A stretch of DNA of 64,000 bases from Rhodopirellula bahusiensis. GTDB lineage: Bacteria > Planctomycetota > Planctomycetia > Pirellulales > Pirellulaceae. The notes beneath the pieces are model-generated. The model saw only the letters and a program-made list of their open reading frames with translations, was not told the origin of the DNA and searched no databases. Numbering within the stretch: the first letter of the stretch is position 1; each line of letters begins with the position of its first letter. The stretch is from NCBI RefSeq assembly GCF_002727185.1, contig NZ_NIZW01000004.1:124001-188000 (forward strand), in the 5' to 3' direction. The position numbers were made by a program, and so were the translations under genes. Of the stretch, positions 25,077 to 34,095 are shown piece after piece.

Positions 25077-26183
25077 ATGGGCAGTCCGTCCGAGCCAAAA
25101 AACTCTCCCATTCGATTCGCCATTTCAACCGTTCGCGTCCCCGCGAATCCTGCGGAAATCGAATCGAATTGCGGTGCAACTGAACTTGCCCCCGAGGCAG
25201 CCGAAGACCTGTTGGAAGAATGCTGGGAGCAGATTGATTCTTCGAATCAGTCCCCCAACCCGCTGGCTGCGCCTCTGCAGCGACATCTCCAACGCGCCAG
25301 GCACGTCTACCGATTGGAATCAAACGCCACTCCATTCCCTTCGACGGAATGGGCCGATTGGGCATGGAGCGTCAACGCACTTTGGTGGATTCCCGAGTCA
25401 GACGGCGAACCAGCCTTGCTCAGGGATCCTGCTGGTCGACAGCTGCACGGACCGGGGTCCTTTGATGCGGAAGCACAAATTCCGTTTCTTCCTGAATCGC
25501 GGCAACGACGCCTCGACTCAGAAACAGCCATTCGCAATCGCAATCTCGACCCAGTCGACGGCACCGCTCCTCTGCCCAGCAGCAGCGAAACCGAGACATT
25601 TGCACCAGCCATCGCCGCAAAACGAATGCTTGGCCTCTTCGCCGTCGCCGCTCGCGCCGAAGCGATGGCCAACGGGCAGACCCTGGACCTGGACCGAGTC
25701 CGCGAGCGATCACCCTTGGCGGCGGATGCGTTGACTCCGGCCGAGAAAGATTTCTTCGACTTTGTTTCGCCTCCCGCAGAAATGGTCGACACCGCCGCAT
25801 GGCGATACGAATCGCTGCACACATTGCAGTGGGCTCTACAGATGCAGCCTGAACTGGATTGGCCGGACGAACGCTGCGACCTCGCCAGTGTGCTTCGACT
25901 GATCCTGTCGCTTCCCCACGAAGACCTGATCGGGCATGCCATTTTGCGGCCTGTGGAAGAGCTTCTCCGAGCCGCCGATTTGCATGTTTGCTTGTGGTGG
26001 AAATTGGCGGTTGAAGGAGCGGCGGGACGAGACATTCCCGGCGAACTTGATCCGGGTGTCGTCGCTGAACGCGTGCACGCCCTCTCGTGGCTGCTGCAAC
26101 TTTCGGGTGGCGTTCCCGAGGAAGCCGCTGACATGTCCTGGGATCAAATCGGCCGTGAAATCGAGCGCGGCATCGTCGGTTGA
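25077..26183 (+). CDS. DUF4272 domain-containing protein
   Basis: The 368-residue protein has the pattern of DUF4272: AKRMLGLFAVAARAEAM near residue 195, LTPAEKDFFDF near 225, and DTAAWRYESLHTLQWALQMQ near 245, which is the most conserved part of the family. Its biochemical role is unknown. The first ~80 residues are Pro/Ser/Glu-rich and may be a flexible tail. I chose the ATG at 25077, five bases after the preceding gene's stop; an ATG at 25041 would overlap that gene. No signal peptide is seen. It is probably cytoplasmic and expressed together with the upstream gene. Confidence 0.75.
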   Translation: MGSPSEPKNSPIRFAISTVRVPANPAEIESNCGATELAPEAAEDLLEECWEQIDSSNQSPNPLAAPLQRHLQRARHVYRLESNATPFPSTEWADWAWSVNALWWIPESDGEPALLRDPAGRQLHGPGSFDAEAQIPFLPESRQRRLDSETAIRNRNLDPVDGTAPLPSSSETETFAPAIAAKRMLGLFAVAARAEAMANGQTLDLDRVRERSPLAADALTPAEKDFFDFVSPPAEMVDTAAWRYESLHTLQWALQMQPELDWPDERCDLASVLRLILSLPHEDLIGHAILRPVEELLRAADLHVCLWWKLAVEGAAGRDIPGELDPGVVAERVHALSWLLQLSGGVPEEAADMSWDQIGREIERGIVG

Positions 26184-26262
26184 TCCGGCACCCAAAATCG
26201 TTGGGCAACCTGTCGAAGTCGCCTTTTTGCGGCCTACTCGATGCACCGGTGCTGACGTATAA

Positions 26263-27633
<1,371 letters not shown>

Positions 27634-27672
27634 TTGGCTCTGCGAGTCATTGGCAACGCCAAGCAACGATCC

Positions 27673-27711
27673 AAAGCCTCGGAACTGCACTTCAGTTTCG
27701 AGGCTTTTTTT
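27673..27711 (+). terminator. Rho-independent terminator of thiC
   Basis: A stem beginning AAAGCCTCG at 27673 pairs with CGAGGCTTT, with a short interior mismatch (GAACT against AGTTT) and a small loop, followed by seven T ending at 27711. Confidence 0.9.
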
Positions 27712-27837
27712 AGGCAAACCGCAACTCCACGCCAACCGATGCCCTCATACTGAGCTCTCTTGACGCGACCACTCGGACTATCAAATCGATTGTTCCGATG
27801 GCTCGACTTGAAAAACTTGGCTTTCGGAATTGCTGAC

Positions 27838-28386
27838 ATGTACCACGTGCCATCAAACAAGACCTGGGACCCGACAGCGATTGCGGAACGATTGCGAGAA
27901 CGAAACCTGGACGCAACCGTGATAGCTGACTCGGTGCGGATCACGCTTCCATCCGCTCCGCCACACAATTTCTTCGAACGGTTGGGAAATCTCATCTTGA
28001 GGACTGGTCCACAACACCTGGTACTTTCTTTCGACTCCCAAAAGTTCATTCGCAACATCACCCTCGAATATGATCCGTTGAAAATATCAACAGAAATGGC
28101 AGTGTTCACTCAGATCGGAAAAGCATGCAAAGAGATCGGATATTGGTCCGCTCCCGATCGAGAAATCGCATTGAGATATTGCCCTGATTCAGCAGAGCTC
28201 CGCGACCTGCTCGACAAAGTGGAGCAAATGCAGATCGAGAAAGAGAACCTCGTCGCCAAACAAGATTTTGAACAGGCCGCTCAAATTCGAGATGCACAAA
28301 CTCCCTTGGAGCAACGAATCGATGCAATTCTGTTCGAGGCGACAAACGAGCCAGATAATTCCGCTGACAATCCTGCGGAATCATGA
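27838..28386 (+). CDS. UVR-motif protein (UvrB/C-like helix at C-terminus), otherwise unknown
   Basis: The 182-residue protein ends with a helical segment LLDKVEQMQIEKENLVAKQD, then FEQAAQIRDAQTPLEQRI, which matches the UVR motif of UvrB, UvrC and Clp-adaptor proteins. The N-terminal ~110 residues form a small alpha/beta domain with no name I can assign (RLRERNLDATVIADSVRI, then ITLEYDPLKISTEMAVFTQI). UVR motifs mediate pairing with other proteins. The frame is open from a TTG at 27760; I prefer the ATG at 27838, which has GGA nine bases before it. The next small gene overlaps its stop by 4 bases. Confidence 0.65.
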   Translation: MYHVPSNKTWDPTAIAERLRERNLDATVIADSVRITLPSAPPHNFFERLGNLILRTGPQHLVLSFDSQKFIRNITLEYDPLKISTEMAVFTQIGKACKEIGYWSAPDREIALRYCPDSAELRDLLDKVEQMQIEKENLVAKQDFEQAAQIRDAQTPLEQRIDAILFEATNEPDNSADNPAES

Positions 28387-28625
28387 CCCTGATCGCCATT
28401 CTGCTGGCCGTTGTCTTGCCCGCATTGACCCTTCTCATCGACAAGAAGCTCAAGCAGCAACGAGAACGCTGGGAAGAGAACCGGAAACGCCTGCTGGCGA
28501 TCGGCGAAGACGACGATGAACCGTCGCCCTTGCAGTCACCCCTGGGTGACGAACTTCCGCCGACAAAAAACGGAGACCTGCGGAAACCTTACGAATCCGG
28601 CAATCCGTACCAACCGCCTCAGTGA
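28383..28625 (+). CDS. Small single-span membrane protein (80 aa)
   Basis: Residues 2-18 form a hydrophobic span (TLIAILLAVVLPALTLLI), followed by a basic helix KKLKQQRERWEENRKRLLAI and a Pro/Asn-rich tail ending NPYQPPQ. The latter resembles NPY[QA]xP tails common in planctomycete membrane proteins. It overlaps the UVR-motif gene by 4 bases (ATGA), suggesting coupled translation, and its stop overlaps the converging phoU gene by 7 bases. Function unknown. Confidence 0.6.
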   Translation: MTLIAILLAVVLPALTLLIDKKLKQQRERWEENRKRLLAIGEDDDEPSPLQSPLGDELPPTKNGDLRKPYESGNPYQPPQ

Positions 28626-29296
28626 GCCTTGCCTTCTTCCAGGTGGTGTTTGTGCCGGACGATGTCGCCGCTGACCATGTAAATGGTTTCTTCCGCAACG
28701 TTGGTGGCCATGTCCGCGATTCGTTCCAGATGACGCGTGGCACTGAAGCAATGAACAGCGGGCTCGACCCAGTCCGTGTCGGTCTTCATCATCGATTGCA
28801 ACTCTTCGATCAATTCGACGTTCAGACGATCCACCTCATCATCCCGAGCGATCACGTCACGCGCGAGACTAGCGTCTTGCTCAATGAACGAGTCCAAAGC
28901 TTCCCGGACCATTTCCAACGTGATGGTCACCATTTTGTTGATATCATCTGGCACAGCGAACAACGGAAACAAATCCAAAGACTTGCTTCTCTCGGCGATA
29001 TTGCAGGCCAAATCAGCCATCCGTTCCAACTCACCATTGAGCTTGATCGCCGAAACCATCCAACGCAAATCAATTGCGACCGGCTGATAAAGCGCCAACA
29101 ACTTCAAACACTCTTCCTCGATTCGTATGTCTTTCGCATCAACCTTGTCGTCGGTTTCGATCACCTGAACCGCCATGTCGGGACGGCGTTCGACGAGTGC
29201 CCGCACGGACATATTGATCATCTGCTCGACAACGCCAAATTGCTCCACCAAATCGGTGCGGAGATCCATGACGGCTCGATGGAGATGCTTGCTCAT
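28619..29296 (-). CDS. phoU: Phosphate signalling protein PhoU
   Basis: The 225-residue protein consists of two repeats of a three-helix bundle with the metal-binding motifs of PhoU: DDKVDAKDIRIEEECL (about 50-66) and RDDEVDRLNVELIEEL (about 150-166). It is a cytoplasmic negative regulator of the Pst transporter and of the phosphate sensor kinase. The start is the ATG at 29296 (MSKHLHRAV); the frame is open further up. It is the last gene of the pstSCAB-phoU operon. A small GCGAAC/GTTCGC hairpin (29321-29335) sits in the 88-base gap after pstB. No PhoB/PhoR genes are in the window. Confidence 0.93.
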   Translation of the reverse strand: MSKHLHRAVMDLRTDLVEQFGVVEQMINMSVRALVERRPDMAVQVIETDDKVDAKDIRIEEECLKLLALYQPVAIDLRWMVSAIKLNGELERMADLACNIAERSKSLDLFPLFAVPDDINKMVTITLEMVREALDSFIEQDASLARDVIARDDEVDRLNVELIEELQSMMKTDTDWVEPAVHCFSATRHLERIADMATNVAEETIYMVSGDIVRHKHHLEEGKAH

Positions 29297-29384
29297 ACGT
29301 GTTTCCAAAGCGATCCTCGAGCGAACATCGTTCGCCGAAGGATGAGAATAAATAGATATTGCCTGCCAACGCAACGAGATCGGA

Positions 29385-30233
29385 TCAACCGAAACGCCCG
29401 CGAACGTAATCGTCGGTTCGCTTCTCTTGAGGCTTGGTGAAGACATCCTGCGTGGGCCCTGATTCGACCAACTTTCCTTCAAAGAAGAAAGCCGTCCGAT
29501 CGCTACAGCGACTGGCTTGCTGCATGTTGTGCGTCACCATGACGATCGTGTATTGCTCACGCAACTCATAGATCAAATCCTCGATCGCCAAAGTGCTGGC
29601 AGGATCCAGCGCGCTACATGGCTCATCCATCAACAACACCTCGGGCCCCACTGCAATCGCGCGAGCAATGCACAATCGCTGCTGCTGACCACCCGACAAC
29701 CCCAATGCTGGGGCGTGAAGTCGATCCTTCACTTCATCCCAAACTGCCGCTTTGCGAAGCGACCATTCGACCAACTCGTCCAATTCTGCGCGACTCAGAT
29801 AGAGGTGCAGCTTTGGACCGAAGGCAACGTTTTCGTAGATCGATTTTGGAAACGGGTTGGGTTTTTGGAACACCATCCCGACGCGACGACGAAGATTCAC
29901 GACGTCGGTCGCTTGCGCCAGCACATCCAGTTCATCGATCATCAGTGTTCCGCGACTGTTCGCGGAAGGAACGATGTCGTTCATCCGGTTGATCCATCGC
30001 AACAACGTGCTCTTGCCACAACCGCTGGGGCCGATGAAGGCCGTCACTTGGTTGCGAGGCACATCGAGTGACAGATCGTGGATCGCCTGGAACGAACCGT
30101 ACCAAGCGTTGAAATTCGCAATGCGAATGCAAATCTCCGGCGCCACCTCCGCTTTCGCGGGTGCATCCGATTGGGGAGTCGCCGATCGAGAGACTTCAGA
30201 CATCGTGGAAGTATTCGCGTTTAGAGCTTTCAT
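29385..30233 (-). CDS. pstB: Phosphate ABC transporter ATPase PstB
   Basis: The 282-residue ATPase has Walker A (GPSGCGKST), the PstB-specific [16 protein letters not shown]-loop, signature [13 protein letters not shown], Walker B ([12 protein letters not shown]) and switch His (VTHNMQQA). It powers high-affinity phosphate import through PstC/PstA. About 25 N-terminal residues precede the usual start; they are Ser/Ala/Glu-rich. The coding sequence begins 10 bases after the end of pstA. Confidence 0.96.
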   Translation of the reverse strand: MKALNANTSTMSEVSRSATPQSDAPAKAEVAPEICIRIANFNAWYGSFQAIHDLSLDVPRNQVTAFIGPSGCGKSTLLRWINRMNDIVPSANSRGTLMIDELDVLAQATDVVNLRRRVGMVFQKPNPFPKSIYENVAFGPKLHLYLSRAELDELVEWSLRKAAVWDEVKDRLHAPALGLSGGQQQRLCIARAIAVGPEVLLMDEPCSALDPASTLAIEDLIYELREQYTIVMVTHNMQQASRCSDRTAFFFEGKLVESGPTQDVFTKPQEKRTDDYVRGRFG

Positions 30234-30242
30234 TGGACTGTT

Positions 30243-31511
30243 TTATCCCACCCGCATTTTTTGTCGAAGATAAATCGCCGCTGAATTCATCAGCAACAAG
30301 ACTGCAAGCAGCACAATAATCGCCGCGGCGGCGAGTTCCTGATAAGCCGCTTGCTGTCGACCAGCCCAATTAAAAATCAGTACCGGCATCGTCACCACAT
30401 TATCCATCAAATTCTGGGGTCCGGAATTCTTCGCCACCGCAGCACCCAGGACAACCAAGATCGGTGCAGCTTCACCAATCGCACGCCCCATCGCCAAAAT
30501 GGCGCCCGTCATGATACCCGGCATCGCCGCGGGGAGCGAAACGTGCCGAACGGTTTGCCATTTCGTGGATCCCAAACCAAACGAAGCTTCCCGCAAACTA
30601 GGGGCCACTCCGCGAAGGGCTTCTTGAGACGCGATGATCACAATAGGCAAAATAACCAAGGAGAGCGTCAGCCCCGCCGCGAGGAAACTCTTGCCAAATG
30701 GAAGCCGCAGGTAATACCACTTCGTCTCGGAGTAAGAGCCACCACCTTGGCCTTTGCGAACGGTTCTTTCTCGAACCTTCGGATCGCTTGGTTTGGGTTC
30801 ACCCGAGGCAGGATCCCAAATCGCCAATTCAAACTTCTGTCCGTCGCGATCGACCGCCTGCGTTGGAGCGTCAATCTTGATGGTCTTCTCGGCCTCCTCT
30901 TCCTGAGGGATCAGAACCGTGTGGCCGCCCCCCGCGAGCGAGAGAACTTGGTAGTAGTGGTTCACACCAAACAACTCGGTTCCGCTGGACTCGTTGACTT
31001 GAATCCGGCCAAAAACGTTGAACATGAAGACGAACAAACTCAACCCCAACAATCCGTAAACGATTGACGGAACGCCGGCGAGGTTAGAAATATTCAACTG
31101 GATGAAGCTGTGCAGCATCCGCAGTGGCTTGCTGTTCGGCTTGAACTCTTCCAAGAAGATCGCCGTGCCAATGCCCAGGGGCAAAGCCGACGCGGCGCAA
31201 ATGCCACAGATGAAGATCGAACCAACAATCGACGGCCACATACCGGCCGAGTCAGGATTGAGTTCGCTATGTGAATTCTGCAGCAAGTCCCAGGTCAACC
31301 GTGAATGGCCTTGCCATCCAATGGAAACCAACAGAACCCCCAGAACCACAACGCTGAGGCCGGAGATCAAAACGCAGAGCAGATAAAACAAACGGCTGTA
31401 GAGTTTGCGTCGACTCGAGTTGTCAGTCGATACCGCAAAGCCGCCGCCCGGATACCCAGATTCCGGGGGTGGGCTGCCGTCGTCGACCGATGAGCTGGTA
31501 GCAGTCGCCAT
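30243..31511 (-). CDS. pstA: Phosphate ABC transporter permease PstA, with a large periplasmic insertion
   Basis: The 422-residue permease is about 130 residues longer than typical PstA. The MetI-like core is intact: six membrane spans (first near 43-65) and the EAA loop SLREASFGLGSTKWQTVRHV. A Pro/Glu/Lys-rich, non-membrane stretch at about residues 168-272 (from GRIQVNESSGTEL to SYSETKWYYLRLP) is inserted after the spans beginning VPSIVYGLLGLSLFVFMF. It probably lies on the periplasmic side, where it could contact PstS. The N-terminal ~30 residues are also extra. It sits between pstC (35 bases upstream) and pstB. Confidence 0.92.
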   Translation of the reverse strand: MATATSSSVDDGSPPPESGYPGGGFAVSTDNSSRRKLYSRLFYLLCVLISGLSVVVLGVLLVSIGWQGHSRLTWDLLQNSHSELNPDSAGMWPSIVGSIFICGICAASALPLGIGTAIFLEEFKPNSKPLRMLHSFIQLNISNLAGVPSIVYGLLGLSLFVFMFNVFGRIQVNESSGTELFGVNHYYQVLSLAGGGHTVLIPQEEEAEKTIKIDAPTQAVDRDGQKFELAIWDPASGEPKPSDPKVRERTVRKGQGGGSYSETKWYYLRLPFGKSFLAAGLTLSLVILPIVIIASQEALRGVAPSLREASFGLGSTKWQTVRHVSLPAAMPGIMTGAILAMGRAIGEAAPILVVLGAAVAKNSGPQNLMDNVVTMPVLIFNWAGRQQAAYQELAAAAIIVLLAVLLLMNSAAIYLRQKMRVG

Positions 31512-31546
31512 TAGATTTGCATGTGGGAGAAAAGACGCGGGATGAA

Positions 31547-32503
31547 TCAGGAATAAACTTCTTGGTAACGACGGCGGATCAATTGGCCGACCAAGGTCAT
31601 TCCAAATGTGATCACAAACAGCGTGAATGCGACCGCGTACAAACTGAAGTATTGAACGGTCCCGTACTCGTTCTCACTTTTGATCATTTCGACAATGAAG
31701 CCTGTCATCGTCTGAGATTGCTCACGCGGATCCGCTGTGAACGTGGCTCGCGTTCCCGCAGCCAAAGCCACCACCATCGTCTCGCCAATCGCACGGCTGA
31801 ACGCCAGCAAGAAGGCGGAGATGATTCCTGAAAGAGCCGCGGGAACAACAACCTTGATGGATGTTTCAAATGGGGTGCACCCCAAACCATAGGCCCCTTC
31901 GCGAAGAGCTCTTGGAACGGCGTGCAGAGCGTCTTCGGACAAACTGCTTACCATCGGCAAACACAAGATACCAACCGCGATCCCGGCACTGGTTGCATTG
32001 AACGTGTCGAAACCGCCACCGGAAAAGAATTGCAACGATGGACTGACCACCAAGACCGCAAAGTAACCAAGAACCACCGTGGGTATCCCCGCGATGACTT
32101 CCAATGTTGGCTTCAAAATGGCTCGAACACGGCTCGAAGCAAACTCCGACAAATAGATCGCCGTGATCAAACCGCATGGCAATGCGATTAGCATCGCGAT
32201 GACCGTGACTCGTAGAGTCCCGGACAACAGTGGCCAGATCCCAAACTGGGCCTTCTCGATGTCTTTGCTCTGAAGTGCAGTCCACTCGGTTCCGGTTAGG
32301 AAACCACTCAGAGAGACATACTTGCTCTGAATGAAATGCCAGCTCTCACCAATCAACATCACGATGATGCCCACGGTGATCCCGATGGTCAGCAGAGCAC
32401 ATAATGCGAGCAAAGCCACCATGGCTTTTTCTTGCACCACGCCGATTCCCGTCGACCGGAACTTCTTATTGACTAGTGCGGCTGGACGATTCAAGGCAGT
32501 CAC
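31547..32503 (-). CDS. pstC: Phosphate ABC transporter permease PstC
   Basis: The 318-residue MetI-like permease has six membrane spans and the cytoplasmic EAA loop seen in ALREGAYGLGCTPFETSIKV. It forms the phosphate channel with PstA. It lies 104 bases downstream of pstS with a hairpin between them and 35 bases before pstA. Confidence 0.94.
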   Translation of the reverse strand: MTALNRPAALVNKKFRSTGIGVVQEKAMVALLALCALLTIGITVGIIVMLIGESWHFIQSKYVSLSGFLTGTEWTALQSKDIEKAQFGIWPLLSGTLRVTVIAMLIALPCGLITAIYLSEFASSRVRAILKPTLEVIAGIPTVVLGYFAVLVVSPSLQFFSGGGFDTFNATSAGIAVGILCLPMVSSLSEDALHAVPRALREGAYGLGCTPFETSIKVVVPAALSGIISAFLLAFSRAIGETMVVALAAGTRATFTADPREQSQTMTGFIVEMIKSENEYGTVQYFSLYAVAFTLFVITFGMTLVGQLIRRRYQEVYS

Positions 32504-32552
32504 CCCGATTGGCCACCCTGCTTGATCAGCAAGGCGACCTTAAGAAAAGCAT

Positions 32553-32570
32553 TCGCCGCCGGAACGGCGA
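32553..32570 (-). terminator. Intra-operon hairpin between pstS and pstC
   Basis: TCGCCG and CGGCGA pair around six bases (CCGGAA read on plus). Read on the minus strand, the stem is followed by a TGCTTTTCTT run. It could act as a partial terminator that lets pstS be made in excess over the membrane parts, as in other pst operons. Confidence 0.5.
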
Positions 32571-32607
32571 CGAGTAGAACAGTTTGAAAGAAACCGGAAC
32601 GGTCAAC

Positions 32608-33666
32608 TTACTTGACGAGGTTTTCGTCAACGAACAAGTCAGTGAGTGCACCGCTGCGGCTTTCGCCAGATTCGTCAACGAAGTGGGTGCCGGTTTTGAC
32701 GGCGTCCAAGTTGGTTTGAGCCTTGGCCATCACGGCCTCTGGCAAACGGACGTAGCCAACCTTTTCACTGACTTCTGGTGTGTTGACCAAGAAGTATTCA
32801 ACGAAGGTTTGAACTTCCGCACGATTCAACGACTCAGTGTTGACATAGATGAACAACGGGCGGCTGAAAGGAGCGTACTTGTTCGAAGCAATGTTGTCGG
32901 TGGTTGGCTCGTAAGCGACTTCGTCCTTCGGGTTGACGATTGGAACCGCACGCAGCTTGTCTTTGTTTTCTTCGTAGTAAGCAACGCCAAAGAAACCGAT
33001 CGCGAATTTGTTGTCCGAAACACCTTTGACCAGGATGTTGTCGTCTTCGTTCAAGTTCATGTCGCCACGAAGTTCTTTCTTCGACTTCTTTGCCAACACT
33101 TCGTGGAAGTAATCGTACGTGCCCGAACCGGTACCGGGGGAGTAAATTTGGATGGCTTCTTCTGGCCAGCTAGGATCCACGTCGCTCCAGTTCTTCACGG
33201 CTTCTTCGCCAACGAACATGGTTTTCAGTTGATCAACGGTCAGTTCTTTGACCCAATCGTTTTGCGGGTTCACAACGATGGTCAGACCATCGTAAGCAAC
33301 AGGAAGTTCGACGAACTCAACGCCGCTTTCTTTGCACTCTTCAAATTCGCCGCCTTTGATCGGACGTGATGCGTCGGAGATGTCCGTGCCCTTGTCGTAG
33401 AAGCTCTTGAAACCGTTTCCGGTCCCGTTCCCGCTGACGATGATGTCAACTTCAGGGTGTTCTTTGATGAAGCCTTCCCGAATAGCGTTGCTGATTGGCT
33501 GAACGGTGCTGCTGCCATCAACCTTGATCGTGCCGACCAAGTTCGACTCGGTCACCGGGGCGGTGGAATCGCCTCCGGCGTCGGTGTTCGAAGAAGACTT
33601 GTCACAGCCCGTCGAAACGACCGCGAGAGCGATCAAGCACGAGGAAGCAAAAGAAGAAAATTTCAT
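32608..33666 (-). CDS. pstS: Phosphate-binding lipoprotein PstS
   Basis: The 352-residue protein starts with a lipoprotein signal peptide ending at the lipobox (AVVSTGC, Cys at residue 20). The mature part has the phosphate-binding motifs VDGSSTVQPI (about 49-58), GNGTGNGFKSFYDKGTDISDA and SPGTGSGTYDYF. It captures phosphate in the periplasm for PstCA. The ATG at 33666 is preferred to one 27 bases upstream because it begins the signal peptide. It is the first gene of the operon. Confidence 0.95.
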   Translation of the reverse strand: MKFSSFASSCLIALAVVSTGCDKSSSNTDAGGDSTAPVTESNLVGTIKVDGSSTVQPISNAIREGFIKEHPEVDIIVSGNGTGNGFKSFYDKGTDISDASRPIKGGEFEECKESGVEFVELPVAYDGLTIVVNPQNDWVKELTVDQLKTMFVGEEAVKNWSDVDPSWPEEAIQIYSPGTGSGTYDYFHEVLAKKSKKELRGDMNLNEDDNILVKGVSDNKFAIGFFGVAYYEENKDKLRAVPIVNPKDEVAYEPTTDNIASNKYAPFSRPLFIYVNTESLNRAEVQTFVEYFLVNTPEVSEKVGYVRLPEAVMAKAQTNLDAVKTGTHFVDESGESRSGALTDLFVDENLVK

Positions 33667-34095
33667 GTTCGGATCGCCAGAATACGGAGACAATGGGGGG
33701 TGGGGAGAACGTCTGATTCAATGAGGCACAAATCCGACAGATTCAGTTCTGCGATGCGGTTTGGTGCCCGCGCGGTGGGATTGTAGTCCTGATTCCTGGC
33801 TTGACAAACAGACGCGAAAGGGCAGTCGAGTAGCCTATTCATCCCCCTAAAACACTGGGTTTTGCGAGATTCCATCCCCCTTAACATTGCCAATGCCGCG
33901 ATTCGCGCCGGCAAACCGTGTTGAAGATATTATGAAGAAATCCGCTGCCGAATCGCGCAAAGCTTCCTCAACCAGGATTTTCTACCTGGACGAGCCATCC
34001 AGAGAACGCAAATGCGCAGCGGCGATTCGCAATTGAGGCTGATTCTCGCGGTCGAATCACGATCTCGGAGCTCGAAATCAGACCCTCCTTGCTCG
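33667..34095. other. Upstream region of pstS and tail of the CstA-family gene
   Basis: This 429-base stretch contains the promoter region of the pst operon (minus strand) and ends at the stop of the transporter gene at 34096. I see a TACAAT-like minus-strand -10 (33780-33785) and, upstream of it, two copies of a 15-base motif (listed separately). The remaining ~180 bases next to 34096 show nothing I can name. Confidence 0.5.
33837..33884 (-). promoter_or_regulatory. Paired direct repeats upstream of pstS
   Basis: ATTCATCCCCCTAA (33837-33850) recurs as ATTCCATCCCCCTTAA (33869-33884). The ATCCCCC cores are 33 bases apart, about three helical turns. They lie 50-100 bases upstream of a minus-strand -10-like TACAAT. 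This fits an activator binding array, perhaps a lineage form of a Pho box, but it does not match the enteric CTGTCAT consensus. Confidence 0.4.

Noticed and set aside
33667-33960. Classical enteric Pho box
   Set aside because: No pair of CTGTCAT-type repeats at 11-base spacing is present, only the longer-spaced ATTCATCCCCC motifs.
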